A stretch of 64,000 nt of DNA from Hahella sp. KA22 (GTDB taxonomy: Bacteria > Pseudomonadota > Gammaproteobacteria > Pseudomonadales > Oleiphilaceae): contig NZ_CP035490.1 of assembly GCF_004135205.1 (NCBI RefSeq), forward strand, positions 5,695,501 through 5,759,500, given 5' to 3'. The notes beneath the pieces are model-generated. The model did no database searches. It worked only from the letters and a program-made list of their open reading frames with translations, and had not been told where the DNA came from. This document shows, in pieces, positions 8,869-17,649 of this stretch; within the stretch, counting starts at the first letter, position 1; every line of letters starts with the position of its first letter. The translations under genes and the position numbers were made by a program.

Positions 8869-9303
8869 ATGCTGACCATCGATATCAGAGCGGCCTCTTG
8901 CGCCGACGCAACTCCCATCTCCCATTTAATGACGCAATTGGGTTACGCCGTCTCACCTCAGGAGGCGTCGGATAGAATCAACCTGATAGCGGAAAGAGGC
9001 GGCGAAACCTTCATCGCAGAAAAAGACGGCGTCGCCGTCGGCTGCATTCAAGCCAGTATGGACGTCCGACTGGCGGAAGGATGCTTCGGCGAGATTATCA
9101 GTCTGGTGGTGGACGAAAACGGACGCGGTTTAAACGTAGGCAAACAATTGGTGATGGCGGCCTCAGAGTGGCTGCAGGCGCACGGTTGCGAGCGACTGCG
9201 CGTGCGTTGCAACGCTGTGCGGCTGGAAGCGCTGGAGTTTTATGGCAAACTTGGCTTCGAACATATGAAACAACAATCCATCCTGGAAAAAAGCATCGGT
9301 TAA
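8869..9303 (+). CDS. GNAT family N-acetyltransferase
   Basis: A 144-residue single-domain GNAT enzyme. The opening IDIRAASCADATPISHLMTQLGY is typical of the family. The acetyl-CoA pyrophosphate loop is modified: SLVVDENGRGLNVGKQLV replaces the usual Q/RxxGxG/A. The C-terminal motif ALEFYGKLGFEHMKQQSILEK is standard for small-molecule or antibiotic-type acetyltransferases. It ends nine bases before the probable start of the carboxylesterase, so the two are likely co-transcribed. The substrate is unknown. Confidence 0.85.
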   Translation: MLTIDIRAASCADATPISHLMTQLGYAVSPQEASDRINLIAERGGETFIAEKDGVAVGCIQASMDVRLAEGCFGEIISLVVDENGRGLNVGKQLVMAASEWLQAHGCERLRVRCNAVRLEALEFYGKLGFEHMKQQSILEKSIG

Positions 9304-9311
9304 TCTATCAC

Positions 9312-9992
9312 GTGACTATCCTAGCCCCCACTCAAACCCTACTGCCTCACATTGAAATTGAGCCCACTAAACCGGCGGACGCCACCTTCATCATGCTGCA
9401 TGGCCTCGGCGCCGACGGTAACGACTTCGCCCCTATCGTGCTGGAGCTGCGCCTGCCCGAAGACATGGCGGTGCGTTTTATCTTTCCTCATGCACCGTCT
9501 ATCCCGGTCACGATCAATGGCGGTTACGTCATGCCGGCCTGGTATGACATTCTGGAGATGAACATCGAACGCAAAGTGGACGAGGCGCACTTACAAGCCT
9601 CCGCCAACGCGGTGCGCGCATTAGTGGACAGAGAGATCGAGCGCGGCATAGACAGTCGCCGCATTATCGTGGCGGGGTTTTCCCAGGGTGGAGCGGTCGC
9701 CTATCAGACTGCGTTGACCTACCCTAAACCACTGGCGGGCCTGATGGGGCTTTCCACTTATCTGGCCACCGTCGCCAGCCTGAAGCCTGACCCGGCGAAC
9801 CGCGACATTCCCATCCGTATTTGTCATGGAACCGTGGATTCCGTCGTGCCTGAAAGTCTGGGACGGGCCGCCCTCGGCCATCTGCAGACAATGGGATATG
9901 CGCCGGAGTACAGCACCTATCCGATGGATCACAGCGTATGTCTGGAAGAGATCCACGATATTTCGGCGTGGATTCAGAAAGTACTGGCCTAA
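9312..9992 (+). CDS. Carboxylesterase / phospholipase-type alpha/beta hydrolase
   Basis: A 226-residue alpha/beta hydrolase of the bacterial carboxylesterase II (EstB, acyl-protein-thioesterase-like) family. With the start used here the catalytic triad reads Ser124 in GFSQGG, Asp176 in GTVDSVVP and His207 in MDHSVC. The oxyanion strand is IMLHGLGADGNDF. It hydrolyses short-chain esters and acts in the cytosol (no signal peptide). The GTG at 9312 is the best start because a longer extension would overlap the GNAT gene; there is no strong ribosome site, so translation may be coupled to that gene. Confidence 0.88.
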   Translation: MTILAPTQTLLPHIEIEPTKPADATFIMLHGLGADGNDFAPIVLELRLPEDMAVRFIFPHAPSIPVTINGGYVMPAWYDILEMNIERKVDEAHLQASANAVRALVDREIERGIDSRRIIVAGFSQGGAVAYQTALTYPKPLAGLMGLSTYLATVASLKPDPANRDIPIRICHGTVDSVVPESLGRAALGHLQTMGYAPEYSTYPMDHSVCLEEIHDISAWIQKVLA

Positions 9993-9999
9993 CCTTCGA

Positions 10000-10022
10000 A
10001 CCGGCGCGCTAAACGCGCCGGT
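10000..10022. terminator. Hairpin between convergent genes
   Basis: ACCGGCGCG and CGCGCCGGT form a strong stem around a short loop, followed by a weak T-rich stretch (CTCGTTT). It lies between the convergent esterase and thiol peroxidase genes and could serve either. Confidence 0.65.
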
Positions 10023-10060
10023 CTCGTTTACCTCAGGCGTTCACACGCCTTGCCAGCCGC

Positions 10061-10558
10061 TTAGAGCGCAGCCAGCGCCGCTTCATAGTCTGGCTCGTCG
10101 GCGATTTCCGCCACTTGCTCGGTATGCAGCACCTTGCCGGATTCGTCGATAACCACAACCGCCCGTGACAGCAGTCCTTTCAGAGGACCTGTCATCACCG
10201 TTACGCCATAACGGTCACCGAACTCGGCATTGCGAAACACAGAACCGTTATCCACATTTTGCAAACCTTCCGCACCGCAGAAACGCGCCATGGCGAATGG
10301 CAGGTCGGCGGAAACGCACAACACGGCGGTATTGTCCTTCTTGCTTGCTTTCTCGTTGAACTTGCGAACGGACGTAGCGCAGGTAGGCGTGTCCACACTG
10401 GGGAAAATATTCAGCACCAGACGCTTGCCGGCGTAATCCTTCAGCGTCGCCTCGGACAGATCAGGTTTGACCAGAGTAAAATCCGGCGCGCTGGAGCCCA
10501 CTGCAGGCAGGTCGCCTTTGGTTTCAACCGGATTGCCTTTTAGGGTGATAGAAGCCAT
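10061..10558 (-). CDS. tpx: Thiol peroxidase Tpx
   Basis: A 165-residue atypical 2-Cys peroxiredoxin. The peroxidatic cysteine is Cys60 in [16 protein letters not shown] and the resolving cysteine is Cys94 in [12 protein letters not shown]. These positions match E. coli Tpx almost exactly. The opening [19 protein letters not shown] is also typical. It reduces lipid and alkyl hydroperoxides using thioredoxin. It is monocistronic and converges on the esterase gene. The ATG at 10558 has a good upstream AAGGAT. Confidence 0.97.
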   Translation of the reverse strand: MASITLKGNPVETKGDLPAVGSSAPDFTLVKPDLSEATLKDYAGKRLVLNIFPSVDTPTCATSVRKFNEKASKKDNTAVLCVSADLPFAMARFCGAEGLQNVDNGSVFRNAEFGDRYGVTVMTGPLKGLLSRAVVVIDESGKVLHTEQVAEIADEPDYEAALAAL

Positions 10559-10772
10559 GTTTTATCCTTTTCGACAGGTAAGTAATTGAACGGTAATCCC
10601 TGAATCCAGCGGGAAGGCAGGGCCGCTTACAAAGCTAGCACAAATCCCATTGCGGAGAGATGAAATCTTGGCAAGCAGCGCCCAGGCGCAGTGAGAAGTG
10701 CATGCAGACCTGTTACAGGCTGAAAAATGGCCTATTCAGTTTAGTCCCGCCGATCCGCTATGCTAGCGCCCT

Positions 10773-11624
10773 ATGAAAAATACAATACTCTCTCTTACAC
10801 AAACATCCGTATTGCTTGGCGCTGTTGCGTTCAGCACGCACAGCCTGGCGGACTGTCAGGCTCAAGCCCGCACCGATATGGAGCGCCTCTATTGCGAAAT
10901 TCAGGATAAAGGCGAAGGGGCCACACTGCCCAAACTGGAGGATTTTCGCCGTAACGACCGCCAGATTCAGGCGTTATTGCTCAAGCGTCCCGCCGCCAAG
11001 CTGGGGTTATCGCTGCCCGGCGCCGGCAAGTCGCAGAAGCCGCGGAAAACCGAATCCACCGCCACGCCTCCTGCAACCGCTTCCAAAAATAGTACTCGCC
11101 CGGAGCCTAAGGCGGATGCGCAACCAGCCACCCGCTCCAGCGCTCCCGCCGCCAACGACTGCCTGCTCTACAAGGACCAGATAACCTGCGGCTCTCACCA
11201 GTATCATCTGGCGACCAACAAACAGAACAAGTTTCTGAAGCAAGGCGCTCTGACGGAGGACAACAAATTAAACCTGCCATCCTTCCAGGGCGACCCCGCC
11301 AATGAAAGCGCGGTAAAGGACTATCTGTCTCAAGCCTACCGCGTCTATATCCCCAAAATGCTGGAGATAGGCCTGGGCGACGCCACCATGAGCTTCACCA
11401 AGTTCTACTACTCCTTCAAGGATATTCAAAAGCAAAACCTGAGTTTTTCCGACCGCTTTGAAACCATGTACGGCTTCCTCAAAAGAGACAAGTCAGCCAT
11501 GGCGATCCAGCCTCGCTATTCGAAAGAGTTGCCGTCGGACATCAATCAGTGCAACAGTCTGTCGGACGCTATTATCGTTTGCGATAACGGCGCCACTAAC
11601 TGGGTCTACGTACGCCAATCCTGA
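10773..11624 (+). CDS. Exported protein of unknown function
   Basis: A 283-residue protein with a Sec signal peptide (about 1-26, ending HSLA) and thus periplasmic or outer. After a charged N-terminal region there is a low-complexity Ala/Pro/Thr/Lys/Ser linker (about residues 88-125). A C-terminal domain follows with paired cysteines: CLLYKDQITC and, near the end, CNSLSDAIIVC, which may form disulfides. The family is not recognised. It stands alone between divergent tpx and a convergent short gene. The signal peptide and sustained codon use support it as real. Confidence 0.7.
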   Translation: MKNTILSLTQTSVLLGAVAFSTHSLADCQAQARTDMERLYCEIQDKGEGATLPKLEDFRRNDRQIQALLLKRPAAKLGLSLPGAGKSQKPRKTESTATPPATASKNSTRPEPKADAQPATRSSAPAANDCLLYKDQITCGSHQYHLATNKQNKFLKQGALTEDNKLNLPSFQGDPANESAVKDYLSQAYRVYIPKMLEIGLGDATMSFTKFYYSFKDIQKQNLSFSDRFETMYGFLKRDKSAMAIQPRYSKELPSDINQCNSLSDAIIVCDNGATNWVYVRQS

Positions 11625-11637
11625 GCGCTCTCTGCGC

Positions 11638-11913
11638 TCAGCCTTCGCTTAACTCAACACAATCATAGATGCCGGTGACGTTGGTGAAATGCAGCACCAG
11701 TGTGTGAGACAGGCGCTTCTCCGAGTCATGCAAATGGTACTTAAAACGCGTTTGCTTACCGGTTTGCAAGAATGCATCGTAGTCTTTCAGCAACTCTCTC
11801 ACATCACTGACTACCTCCGTGCTCCAAGTCGCCTTGAAGGGCCCCAGCACCGCTCCGCCCTTTAAGCAAACAGTGACTTCGTGATTGGTCAAACCTTTAT
11901 TTTTGGTTGTCAT
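11638..11913 (-). CDS. Small conserved-looking hypothetical protein
   Basis: A 91-residue protein from the ATG at 11913, chosen because GAGGA lies seven bases upstream; an upstream in-frame ATG gives 112 residues without a ribosome site. The sequence is predicted beta-rich and soluble: EVTVCLKGGAVLGPFKATWS, then FKYHLHDSEKRLSHTLVLHF. The phrase LKGGAVLGPF suggests a small barrel-like module, but no family can be named. It converges on the exported protein gene at 10773. Confidence 0.6.
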   Translation of the reverse strand: MTTKNKGLTNHEVTVCLKGGAVLGPFKATWSTEVVSDVRELLKDYDAFLQTGKQTRFKYHLHDSEKRLSHTLVLHFTNVTGIYDCVELSEG

Positions 11914-12170
11914 AGATCGTCCTCTGAAAAGATATTTCGCCCTGTGTTCACTATAGAATAAAAACCTCTTCGCCATGAGAAAAGCTCAACGCTATCCCCT
12001 TTTGACCATAGTCAAAGTCTTGGATGGCGATACTTTTCAGTCCACAACGTGCGACTTTACCTGACTTACTATCGCTTTTGTTCAGCCAAAGTTCATGCTG
12101 GCTCGGCCTTGAGGTTGAAGACGTTTGCGTCCTTGACCTTTTTCAGCAATCCAAGAATGAGGTATACGCT

Positions 12171-12491
12171 ATGGCGATAAAAATGATCTCTACGCTAACG
12201 GCAAGCGCCTGTTTGTTATTCGCATCCACCAGCTTCGCGGCGGATAGCATGCAACATTTCTCTCAAGCTGCGACCCACTCCGCCCAGGCGACAACCAACA
12301 CAGTCTCCGGCGGCGTCAAACTGGCGTCAGGCGCAGCGGCGGTTCCGTTCAAAGCCATCGCGGTGGTTGGCGAAGCCAGCGCCAAGATCGCAGAACCGCT
12401 TTGGAACAGCGCTACCGGCAAAAAACTGGAAGTCTCTGACGAAAGCGTGACTGCCGGCCCTGCTCCCGCACTCGCCGTCGCAGCACGCTAA
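12171..12491 (+). CDS. Small periplasmic protein
   Basis: A 106-residue protein with a clear signal peptide (MAIKMISTLTASACLLFAST, cleaved after SFA). The mature part is small and alanine/serine-rich, with no cysteines. The ATG at 12171 is preceded by GAGG; the longer in-frame extension upstream has no signal-peptide logic. It ends 22 bases before the DUF2145-like gene and is probably its operon partner. The function is unknown. Confidence 0.65.
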   Translation: MAIKMISTLTASACLLFASTSFAADSMQHFSQAATHSAQATTNTVSGGVKLASGAAAVPFKAIAVVGEASAKIAEPLWNSATGKKLEVSDESVTAGPAPALAVAAR

Positions 12492-12513
12492 GTCAACGCA
12501 CAAGAGGCTTACT

Positions 12514-13341
12514 ATGTCCGCATCAGGTTCCCTATCAGGAATGCGCATCGCATTTTCTGCGTTAGTCCGGCTTGTGGCGCTGACCGTAAGCCTCTTTTTA
12601 TTTCAGTCCAGCGCTTACGCCGGAAGTCGCCAGCAAGAAGGCCCTTCTCCATTTACAGCGGAAGAAATCGCCGTTTTTGCGAAGAAAGTTGAGAAAGCCG
12701 CCGCCGCACGAAGCGCTTACGTATTCCTACTGGCCAGGCAAGGCGTTCCTGACAAGGATCTCCCGCAAGGCGTGGAATTTACCCATACCGGACTCGCCGT
12801 CTACTCCACCATCACCACTGAACAGGGAGAGACGCTGAAGGGTTACGCCATTCACAATTTATATCAAGATGATGACAACCCCCGTCGCAGTCACTTGGCG
12901 ATGGATTATCCCATCGATTTTTTCTCCGGCGCCCAGGTCTTAAAGGCTGGCGTCATCATTCCTACACCGGCGCTGCAGCAGCGGATATTGCAAAGTCTGG
13001 AGTCTGGCGTTTTGGAACGTGTTCACAACAAAAACTACTCAATTGTGTCCAATCCATTCAACACCAAGTATCAGAATTGTACGGAGTATGTGCTGGACAT
13101 TCTTTTCGCCTCGATCTACCAAACCGACAACATTAAGCAAATCAAGGTGAATGAGCACGCATGGTTCCAGCCGCAAGAAATTAAACTAGGGCCGCTGAAA
13201 GGACTGCTTGCGCCACTGATAGCCAAGGAATTCCGTACCTCCGACCATTCTGGCGACATCAGAACCACCACTTTCGGCGCTATCACCGACTTCCTGAAAA
13301 GCCAGTCTCTGGTCGATGAGGCGTTAGTACTGTATCCCTGA
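12514..13341 (+). CDS. DUF2145-like exported protein, possible permuted papain-fold (NlpC/P60-LRAT-like) domain
   Basis: A 275-residue exported protein; the signal peptide spans about residues 10-36 (ending SSAYA). Two blocks stand out: EFTHTGLAVYSTI around residue 90, and YQNCTEYVLDILFASIY around residue 190. A histidine in HxG followed much later by NCxxYV is the order seen in permuted NlpC/P60 and LRAT-like hydrolases (YiiX group). A thiol hydrolase or peptidase of the periplasm is therefore possible, but this is inference. I associate the family with DUF2145. It follows the small periplasmic protein gene at 22 bases. Confidence 0.65.
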   Translation: MSASGSLSGMRIAFSALVRLVALTVSLFLFQSSAYAGSRQQEGPSPFTAEEIAVFAKKVEKAAAARSAYVFLLARQGVPDKDLPQGVEFTHTGLAVYSTITTEQGETLKGYAIHNLYQDDDNPRRSHLAMDYPIDFFSGAQVLKAGVIIPTPALQQRILQSLESGVLERVHNKNYSIVSNPFNTKYQNCTEYVLDILFASIYQTDNIKQIKVNEHAWFQPQEIKLGPLKGLLAPLIAKEFRTSDHSGDIRTTTFGAITDFLKSQSLVDEALVLYP

Positions 13342-13378
13342 TTTGCAATTTTGATCCGTTTAAAAGTCCTTCCAGAGA

Positions 13379-13401
13379 TTGGTATCAATTTTCGATACCA
13401 A
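13379..13401. promoter_or_regulatory. Perfect 8-bp inverted repeat upstream of desaturase gene
   Basis: TTGGTATC and GATACCAA are separated by seven bases, 120 bases before the sterol-desaturase-type gene. It may be an operator or a weak terminator of the preceding gene; there is no T-tract. Confidence 0.4.
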
Positions 13402-13522
13402 ACTGCGAGCATCCCAACACCCGATATGCGGTGATAGCCGAGCGTCCTGAAATACTCCATGATGGCTTTCACGACAACATCTCGCTTATGCGATATTTAA
13501 CGCTTACCCTCGGGAAGACATT

Positions 13523-14653
13523 ATGAAACTGATCAATGATTATCTCAGCCGTCACGGTCATGCTCCGTTCAAGTTTGGCCAGGGCCGTATTTCCGGATAC
13601 ATTTCCGCCACGCTTGGCATTCTCAGTTTCCTTGCCGTTTTGTGTTTCCATTTCCCTGAATATCTGACCACGCAGGAATTGCGTCAGGTCTACACTGAGC
13701 AGTTCGCTCGCACTCTTATGCTGGTAGCGCTTTGCGCCTCTTTTATACTTGGACTACTTAGTTTCCTGCTGAACCAGCAGAAGCGCCTGAGCATGACCGG
13801 CGTTCTGTTTTCAACCGCGGCAGTGGTTGCAGGCGGCGCGGATATCCAGCTCAACAGCATCGGCGAAACGCCCTACTCGCTGGGTCTGGACTGGTTCATT
13901 CTGGCGCTGTTTTTCTCTGCTCTCGTCTTTATTCCCATGGAACGCGCATTCGCACAAAAAAGGGAAACGCATACGTTGCGTCCTGAGTGGCGCACCGATC
14001 TGGCTTACTTTTTTATGAGCCATATGCTGGTGCAGTTTATTCTGATTTTCACCACATCCTCCTCCACTTATCTGGTTGGCTGGGTGGCCTCCGATTCCCT
14101 GCGTGACGCAATTCAATCCATGCCTGTCTGGGCTCAGTTTCTGCTGGCCGTATTCATGGCGGACTTCTCGCAGTACTGGTTCCATCGCCTGTACCACACT
14201 GTGCCGTTTTTGTGGAAGTTCCACGCAGTGCACCACTCCAGCAAGCACATGGATTGGTTGGCCGGTTCCCGTGTGCATTTGGTTGAAATACTGATTACTC
14301 GCAGCGTGGTTATGGTGCCTCTGTTCCTGCTGGGTTTCTCCGCCGAAGCATTGAATGCATACGTTATTCTGGTGGGTGTGCAAGCCGTACTGGCGCACGC
14401 CAATCTGAACTTCAACTTCGGCTTCCTGAAATACATTCTGGTGACGCCGCAGTACCATCACTGGCACCACGCGGATGATCCTGCTTACGCCTATAAGAAC
14501 TATGCGATTCACTTACCGATTATTGATATGCTGTTCGGCACCTTCAAATTGCCTGGTAAAGAATGGCCCAAAAGCTACGGACTGCTGAATAACAAAACCG
14601 TACCCAAAGGCATCGTACGCCAGCATATGTTTCCTTTCGGATACGACGAATAA
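13523..14653 (+). CDS. Sterol desaturase / fatty acid hydroxylase superfamily membrane protein
   Basis: A 376-residue integral membrane di-iron oxygenase. The histidine boxes are complete: H221xxxH225 (HRLYH), H234xxHH238 (HAVHH), H292, and the HH-x-HH cluster at 312-316 (YHHWHHADDP). About seven hydrophobic segments surround them, three of them in an N-terminal extension of about 140 residues. Members hydroxylate or desaturate sterols, carotenoids or acyl chains using O2. The lipid substrate cannot be told from sequence. It is preceded by a palindrome and followed by a strong terminator, so it is a single-gene unit. Confidence 0.9.
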   Translation: MKLINDYLSRHGHAPFKFGQGRISGYISATLGILSFLAVLCFHFPEYLTTQELRQVYTEQFARTLMLVALCASFILGLLSFLLNQQKRLSMTGVLFSTAAVVAGGADIQLNSIGETPYSLGLDWFILALFFSALVFIPMERAFAQKRETHTLRPEWRTDLAYFFMSHMLVQFILIFTTSSSTYLVGWVASDSLRDAIQSMPVWAQFLLAVFMADFSQYWFHRLYHTVPFLWKFHAVHHSSKHMDWLAGSRVHLVEILITRSVVMVPLFLLGFSAEALNAYVILVGVQAVLAHANLNFNFGFLKYILVTPQYHHWHHADDPAYAYKNYAIHLPIIDMLFGTFKLPGKEWPKSYGLLNNKTVPKGIVRQHMFPFGYDE

Positions 14654-14669
14654 GCCAAACTATTGATGC

Positions 14670-14700
14670 GCCCCGGGAAACCACAGTTTTACCGGGGCTT
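14670..14700 (+). terminator. Intrinsic terminator after desaturase gene
   Basis: GCCCCGG pairs with CCGGGGC, and inner AAAC pairs with GTTT, giving a long stem followed by TTGTT. Confidence 0.7.
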
Positions 14701-14751
14701 GTTAGGCTTATAATAGGGCCGACTCATTCAATGACTGGAAGTATGTATCAG

Positions 14752-15294
14752 ATGATAAAAACCAAAAAACTCATTTATTCCCTGCTATTGATCTTTGGCG
14801 TCGCTTTCAATGCTTCCGCTGCGTCCAAAGTTGAGATTGACGCCAAAGTGAACGCCGCCTTGAAAGTCTTCTATAACAAAGTTCCTTCTGGACAAGAACT
14901 CGCTTCCAAAGCGCAAGGCGTACTGGTATTTCCTGAAATACTGAAAGCCGGCTTCATTATCGGCGGCGAATACGGCGAAGGCGCACTGGTGAAAGGGGGC
15001 GCCATTCAGAGCTATTACAACATCGCATCCGCATCAATTGGCTTTCAGGCGGGAGTGCAGGAGAAGACAGTCGTTATGCTGTTCATGACGTCCGACGCGC
15101 TTAACAAGTTCACCCGAAGCGAAGGCTGGGAAGTCGGCGTTGACGGCAGCGTCGCCATCGCCGAGTTCGGCGCAGGCAAGTCCATCGACACCAACACCAT
15201 ACAAGAGCCGATCATCGCCTTTGTCGTCTCCAACAAAGGCCTGATGGCGGGCGTTTCCCTGGAAGGCTCCAAGATCACGCCTATCGTGAAGTAG
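14752..15294 (+). CDS. SYLF-domain (Ysc84/DUF500) lipid-binding protein, exported
   Basis: A 180-residue protein with a signal peptide (MIKTKKLIYSLLLIFGVAFN, ending ASA) and a single SYLF domain. Diagnostic segments are ALKVFYNKVPSGQELASKAQ, GVLVFPEILKAGFIIGGEYG and GFQAGVQEKTVVMLFMTSDA. SYLF domains bind phosphoinositides in eukaryotes; bacterial members are periplasmic and poorly understood. Three in-frame ATG codons are close together; the one at 14752 keeps a compact signal peptide and is ten bases behind GGAAG. It is flanked by terminators on both sides, so it is monocistronic. Confidence 0.88.
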   Translation: MIKTKKLIYSLLLIFGVAFNASAASKVEIDAKVNAALKVFYNKVPSGQELASKAQGVLVFPEILKAGFIIGGEYGEGALVKGGAIQSYYNIASASIGFQAGVQEKTVVMLFMTSDALNKFTRSEGWEVGVDGSVAIAEFGAGKSIDTNTIQEPIIAFVVSNKGLMAGVSLEGSKITPIVK

Positions 15295-15316
15295 TCTTTT
15301 CCTTTGAGACGAACGC

Positions 15317-15341
15317 AAGAAGGGCGGCTCACGCCCTTCTT
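15317..15341. terminator. Bidirectional terminator between convergent genes
   Basis: AAGAAGGGCG and CGCCCTTCTT form a ten-base-pair stem with a five-base loop; A and T flanks let it work in both directions between the SYLF gene and the TPR gene. Confidence 0.75.
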
Positions 15342-15346
15342 ATAGA

Positions 15347-17647
15347 CTACAAATCGTACTTTTCCTGAATTTCCATCTGCGCCTCCAAAGCGGCTTCATC
15401 TCCCAGTTTTTCCAATAAATCCGGCCAAATCAGAGGATGTTCCAACTCAGCGGAAAAGCCGCTCAGTAGCGCATTGACGGCATCCAAGTCTGCGCCGACG
15501 GGAGCCGCGATGTAGATATAGACCCCAGGTAACTCGATGTCGTCCTCTAGATACAGGACGTATTCTTCATTACTGCGACGGTCAAAGTACACCTGCAAAT
15601 CCGCCAGGCTATCTTGCAGACGCGCCAGATTTTCATCGCCAGGATGCGCGCCATCAATGGCGAAGTAGTCATACTCAGGGGCTTTGAGGACGTGTACTAC
15701 GGAAAACAGCAAAGTGTAATATCCTTCGCTATCATGCATGACGCCTTCATCATCTTCCTGATCCAGTCTGTTCAGCGGCGCGGCGTCAAACACCACTTCA
15801 CATCCAAAACGTTGAGGCTCGCCCAGTCTAGCCAAACCGATTACACGAGCCGTGACCGGACCATTGCGCACCGCCAGATAATCCCGCGCCTCTCCATCCT
15901 CATCGGTAAAGCGAACTCTCACATAAATGCTGTCTTCATCGATAGGTCCTTCGCCTTCAGGAACATCCATTTCCAAGGCCTGCATGGACTCCCTGACGCA
16001 GGCCCAGTCGCCGGCTATCGTCGCAGGCACCATGCGGTCCCAATGCAGACTGGTTTCCTCCGGGTCCAACTGAATCAGACGCGTCCACCAGTTAACGGAC
16101 TCCTGATAGCTACCGAGTTTCATCGCCAACCGCGCAGCGGCGGCAATAGCAAAACCTGCGTCAGGAGAGCGCTCAATCAATTTACCAACATATTCGTACG
16201 CCTGTTGAGGGTCGCTATTGGAATAGAAGCGCATTTTCAGCCAGCACAGACGGCAAAACAGGTCATCGTCCAATGCCGGGTCGATTTCCGCACCGAATTC
16301 CCGCAAGAATTCGTCCGTATGATCCTGATCAATGAGAATATTGCCGTAAGTCATCAACAACCGTGGAGTGTGAAAACCGGACTTCTCTCGCAAGACTGCA
16401 AGCGCCGCCTCACTCCAGCCGCTGACGTCTAAAAGATGGGTGTATTCAAGCAGTACTCGTTCATCATCCGGCCACTTCCGCATGGCGTCTATAGTCATCT
16501 CCAACGCCGCTTCTCGGGTTTCCGCCTGCTGCTCAAGGAACTGCTCGATTTCGGAGAATTCACATGACGCTCTTTGCGCTTCCGCCTGAGTGATCGCCTC
16601 ATTTAGAAGCGCCAGTTCTTCTGTAGCGCCACAATCCCGATGCAATTGCTGAACCGCTTCGGCTACACGCCGGGCGCATAAGCGGGCGATCGCGACAGCG
16701 CCACGGGACAGCGCCAGCTGAGCCTGCACCAGCCCAAGATTGACGGTGTCCCGCCAGGCTTTGCTATCGAAAAGCTCAGAGACCATAGCGTTAATTTGCA
16801 AATCCAACTCTTCCGAGTTGGCGCTGGCCTGCTTGGACGCCAGCACTTCCCTGGTTTTGATCCAGGGCTCGAAAAACGCGGGAGAGAGCATAGTCTCGTC
16901 ATAGCTTAGCAATGTTTGCTCCGCCTCTTCCGCACGCTCCAGCAACGCCAGACACCACGCCAGATAGTTCTTTCTACGGCGTTCGAAATGTTCTCCGCCG
17001 CCGTCATTTCTGGCTTTACGCGCGAGCGTTTCCGCTTCCTCGTATCGATGCAACCCAATCAAAGCATCTAACTGGCAAAACAGCATGTTGGTGTCATCCG
17101 GGGAGCGATGGTTGGCGGTCAAGGCTTTTTTCTGCTCGCGGATGGAGGCCAGCGCATCCTCGAAGCGTCCCGCGTCAATCAACGCACTGTTGTATTCACC
17201 GCCAATGCAGGTAAAACAAGGCCAGGTCGCATCGATTCTGCCCATGGTTTCCTGCGCCACGGCCAGCCTTTCCTCTACATAACCAGGGCCATCGGTTATG
17301 GCGTAGCAGCAAGCCAGATCCTGAACGGCGCAGATGCTTTGCGGGCAGTCGCGGGTTTCTTCGCGGTGAGCGAACTCCAACAAATCCACCGCCTCGCCCA
17401 ACATGGCCTGGCCTTTACGCCGGGTCAGCACCTGACTTTGCAGATGCCAGTGACGGAAGTAGATCTCCAGCCATTTATCGCCGTTCTTACGCGCCAGACT
17501 GAGCGCTTCCGGGTACAGCGCATCCACCTTATGGTGTTCATCATTCACCGAATAATGGGAAATGTCATAGACAAAGTCCGCCAGACGATGCTCGCCAGTT
17601 TCTCTCAGCGCCGAGACGCGTTCGTGAACCCAATTCCAGATATCCAT
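15347..17647 (-). CDS. Large TPR-like helical-repeat protein paired with Hsp90-family ATPase
   Basis: A 766-residue soluble protein, mostly alpha-helical with degenerate tetratricopeptide-like repeats. Examples are AVDLLEFAHREETRDCPQSI, ALIDAGRFEDALASIREQK, LIGLHRYEEAETLARKARN and ARLAMKLGSYQESVNWWTRL. The last 230 residues are richer in beta structure and acidic (YVRVRFTDEDGEARDYLAV), so the protein has a helical solenoid plus a separate C-terminal domain. There is no signal peptide. It begins two bases after the stop of the upstream Hsp90-like gene, implying translational coupling and a shared complex. A role as a co-chaperone or client adaptor is inferred from the pairing and from eukaryotic Hsp90-TPR partnerships. 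Confidence 0.7.
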   Translation of the reverse strand: MDIWNWVHERVSALRETGEHRLADFVYDISHYSVNDEHHKVDALYPEALSLARKNGDKWLEIYFRHWHLQSQVLTRRKGQAMLGEAVDLLEFAHREETRDCPQSICAVQDLACCYAITDGPGYVEERLAVAQETMGRIDATWPCFTCIGGEYNSALIDAGRFEDALASIREQKKALTANHRSPDDTNMLFCQLDALIGLHRYEEAETLARKARNDGGGEHFERRRKNYLAWCLALLERAEEAEQTLLSYDETMLSPAFFEPWIKTREVLASKQASANSEELDLQINAMVSELFDSKAWRDTVNLGLVQAQLALSRGAVAIARLCARRVAEAVQQLHRDCGATEELALLNEAITQAEAQRASCEFSEIEQFLEQQAETREAALEMTIDAMRKWPDDERVLLEYTHLLDVSGWSEAALAVLREKSGFHTPRLLMTYGNILIDQDHTDEFLREFGAEIDPALDDDLFCRLCWLKMRFYSNSDPQQAYEYVGKLIERSPDAGFAIAAAARLAMKLGSYQESVNWWTRLIQLDPEETSLHWDRMVPATIAGDWACVRESMQALEMDVPEGEGPIDEDSIYVRVRFTDEDGEARDYLAVRNGPVTARVIGLARLGEPQRFGCEVVFDAAPLNRLDQEDDEGVMHDSEGYYTLLFSVVHVLKAPEYDYFAIDGAHPGDENLARLQDSLADLQVYFDRRSNEEYVLYLEDDIELPGVYIYIAAPVGADLDAVNALLSGFSAELEHPLIWPDLLEKLGDEAALEAQMEIQEKYDL

Positions 17648-17649
17648 CG

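Noticed and set aside
9081-9311. Extended N terminus for the carboxylesterase
   Set aside because: It overlaps the GNAT gene in another frame and does not resemble the hydrolase family.
12024-12170. N-terminal extension of the small periplasmic protein
   Set aside because: It would bury the signal peptide; ATG 12171 has a ribosome site and begins the signal sequence.
13116-13472. 118-codon minus-strand frame
   Set aside because: It is largely the shadow of the DUF2145-like gene and has no supporting features.
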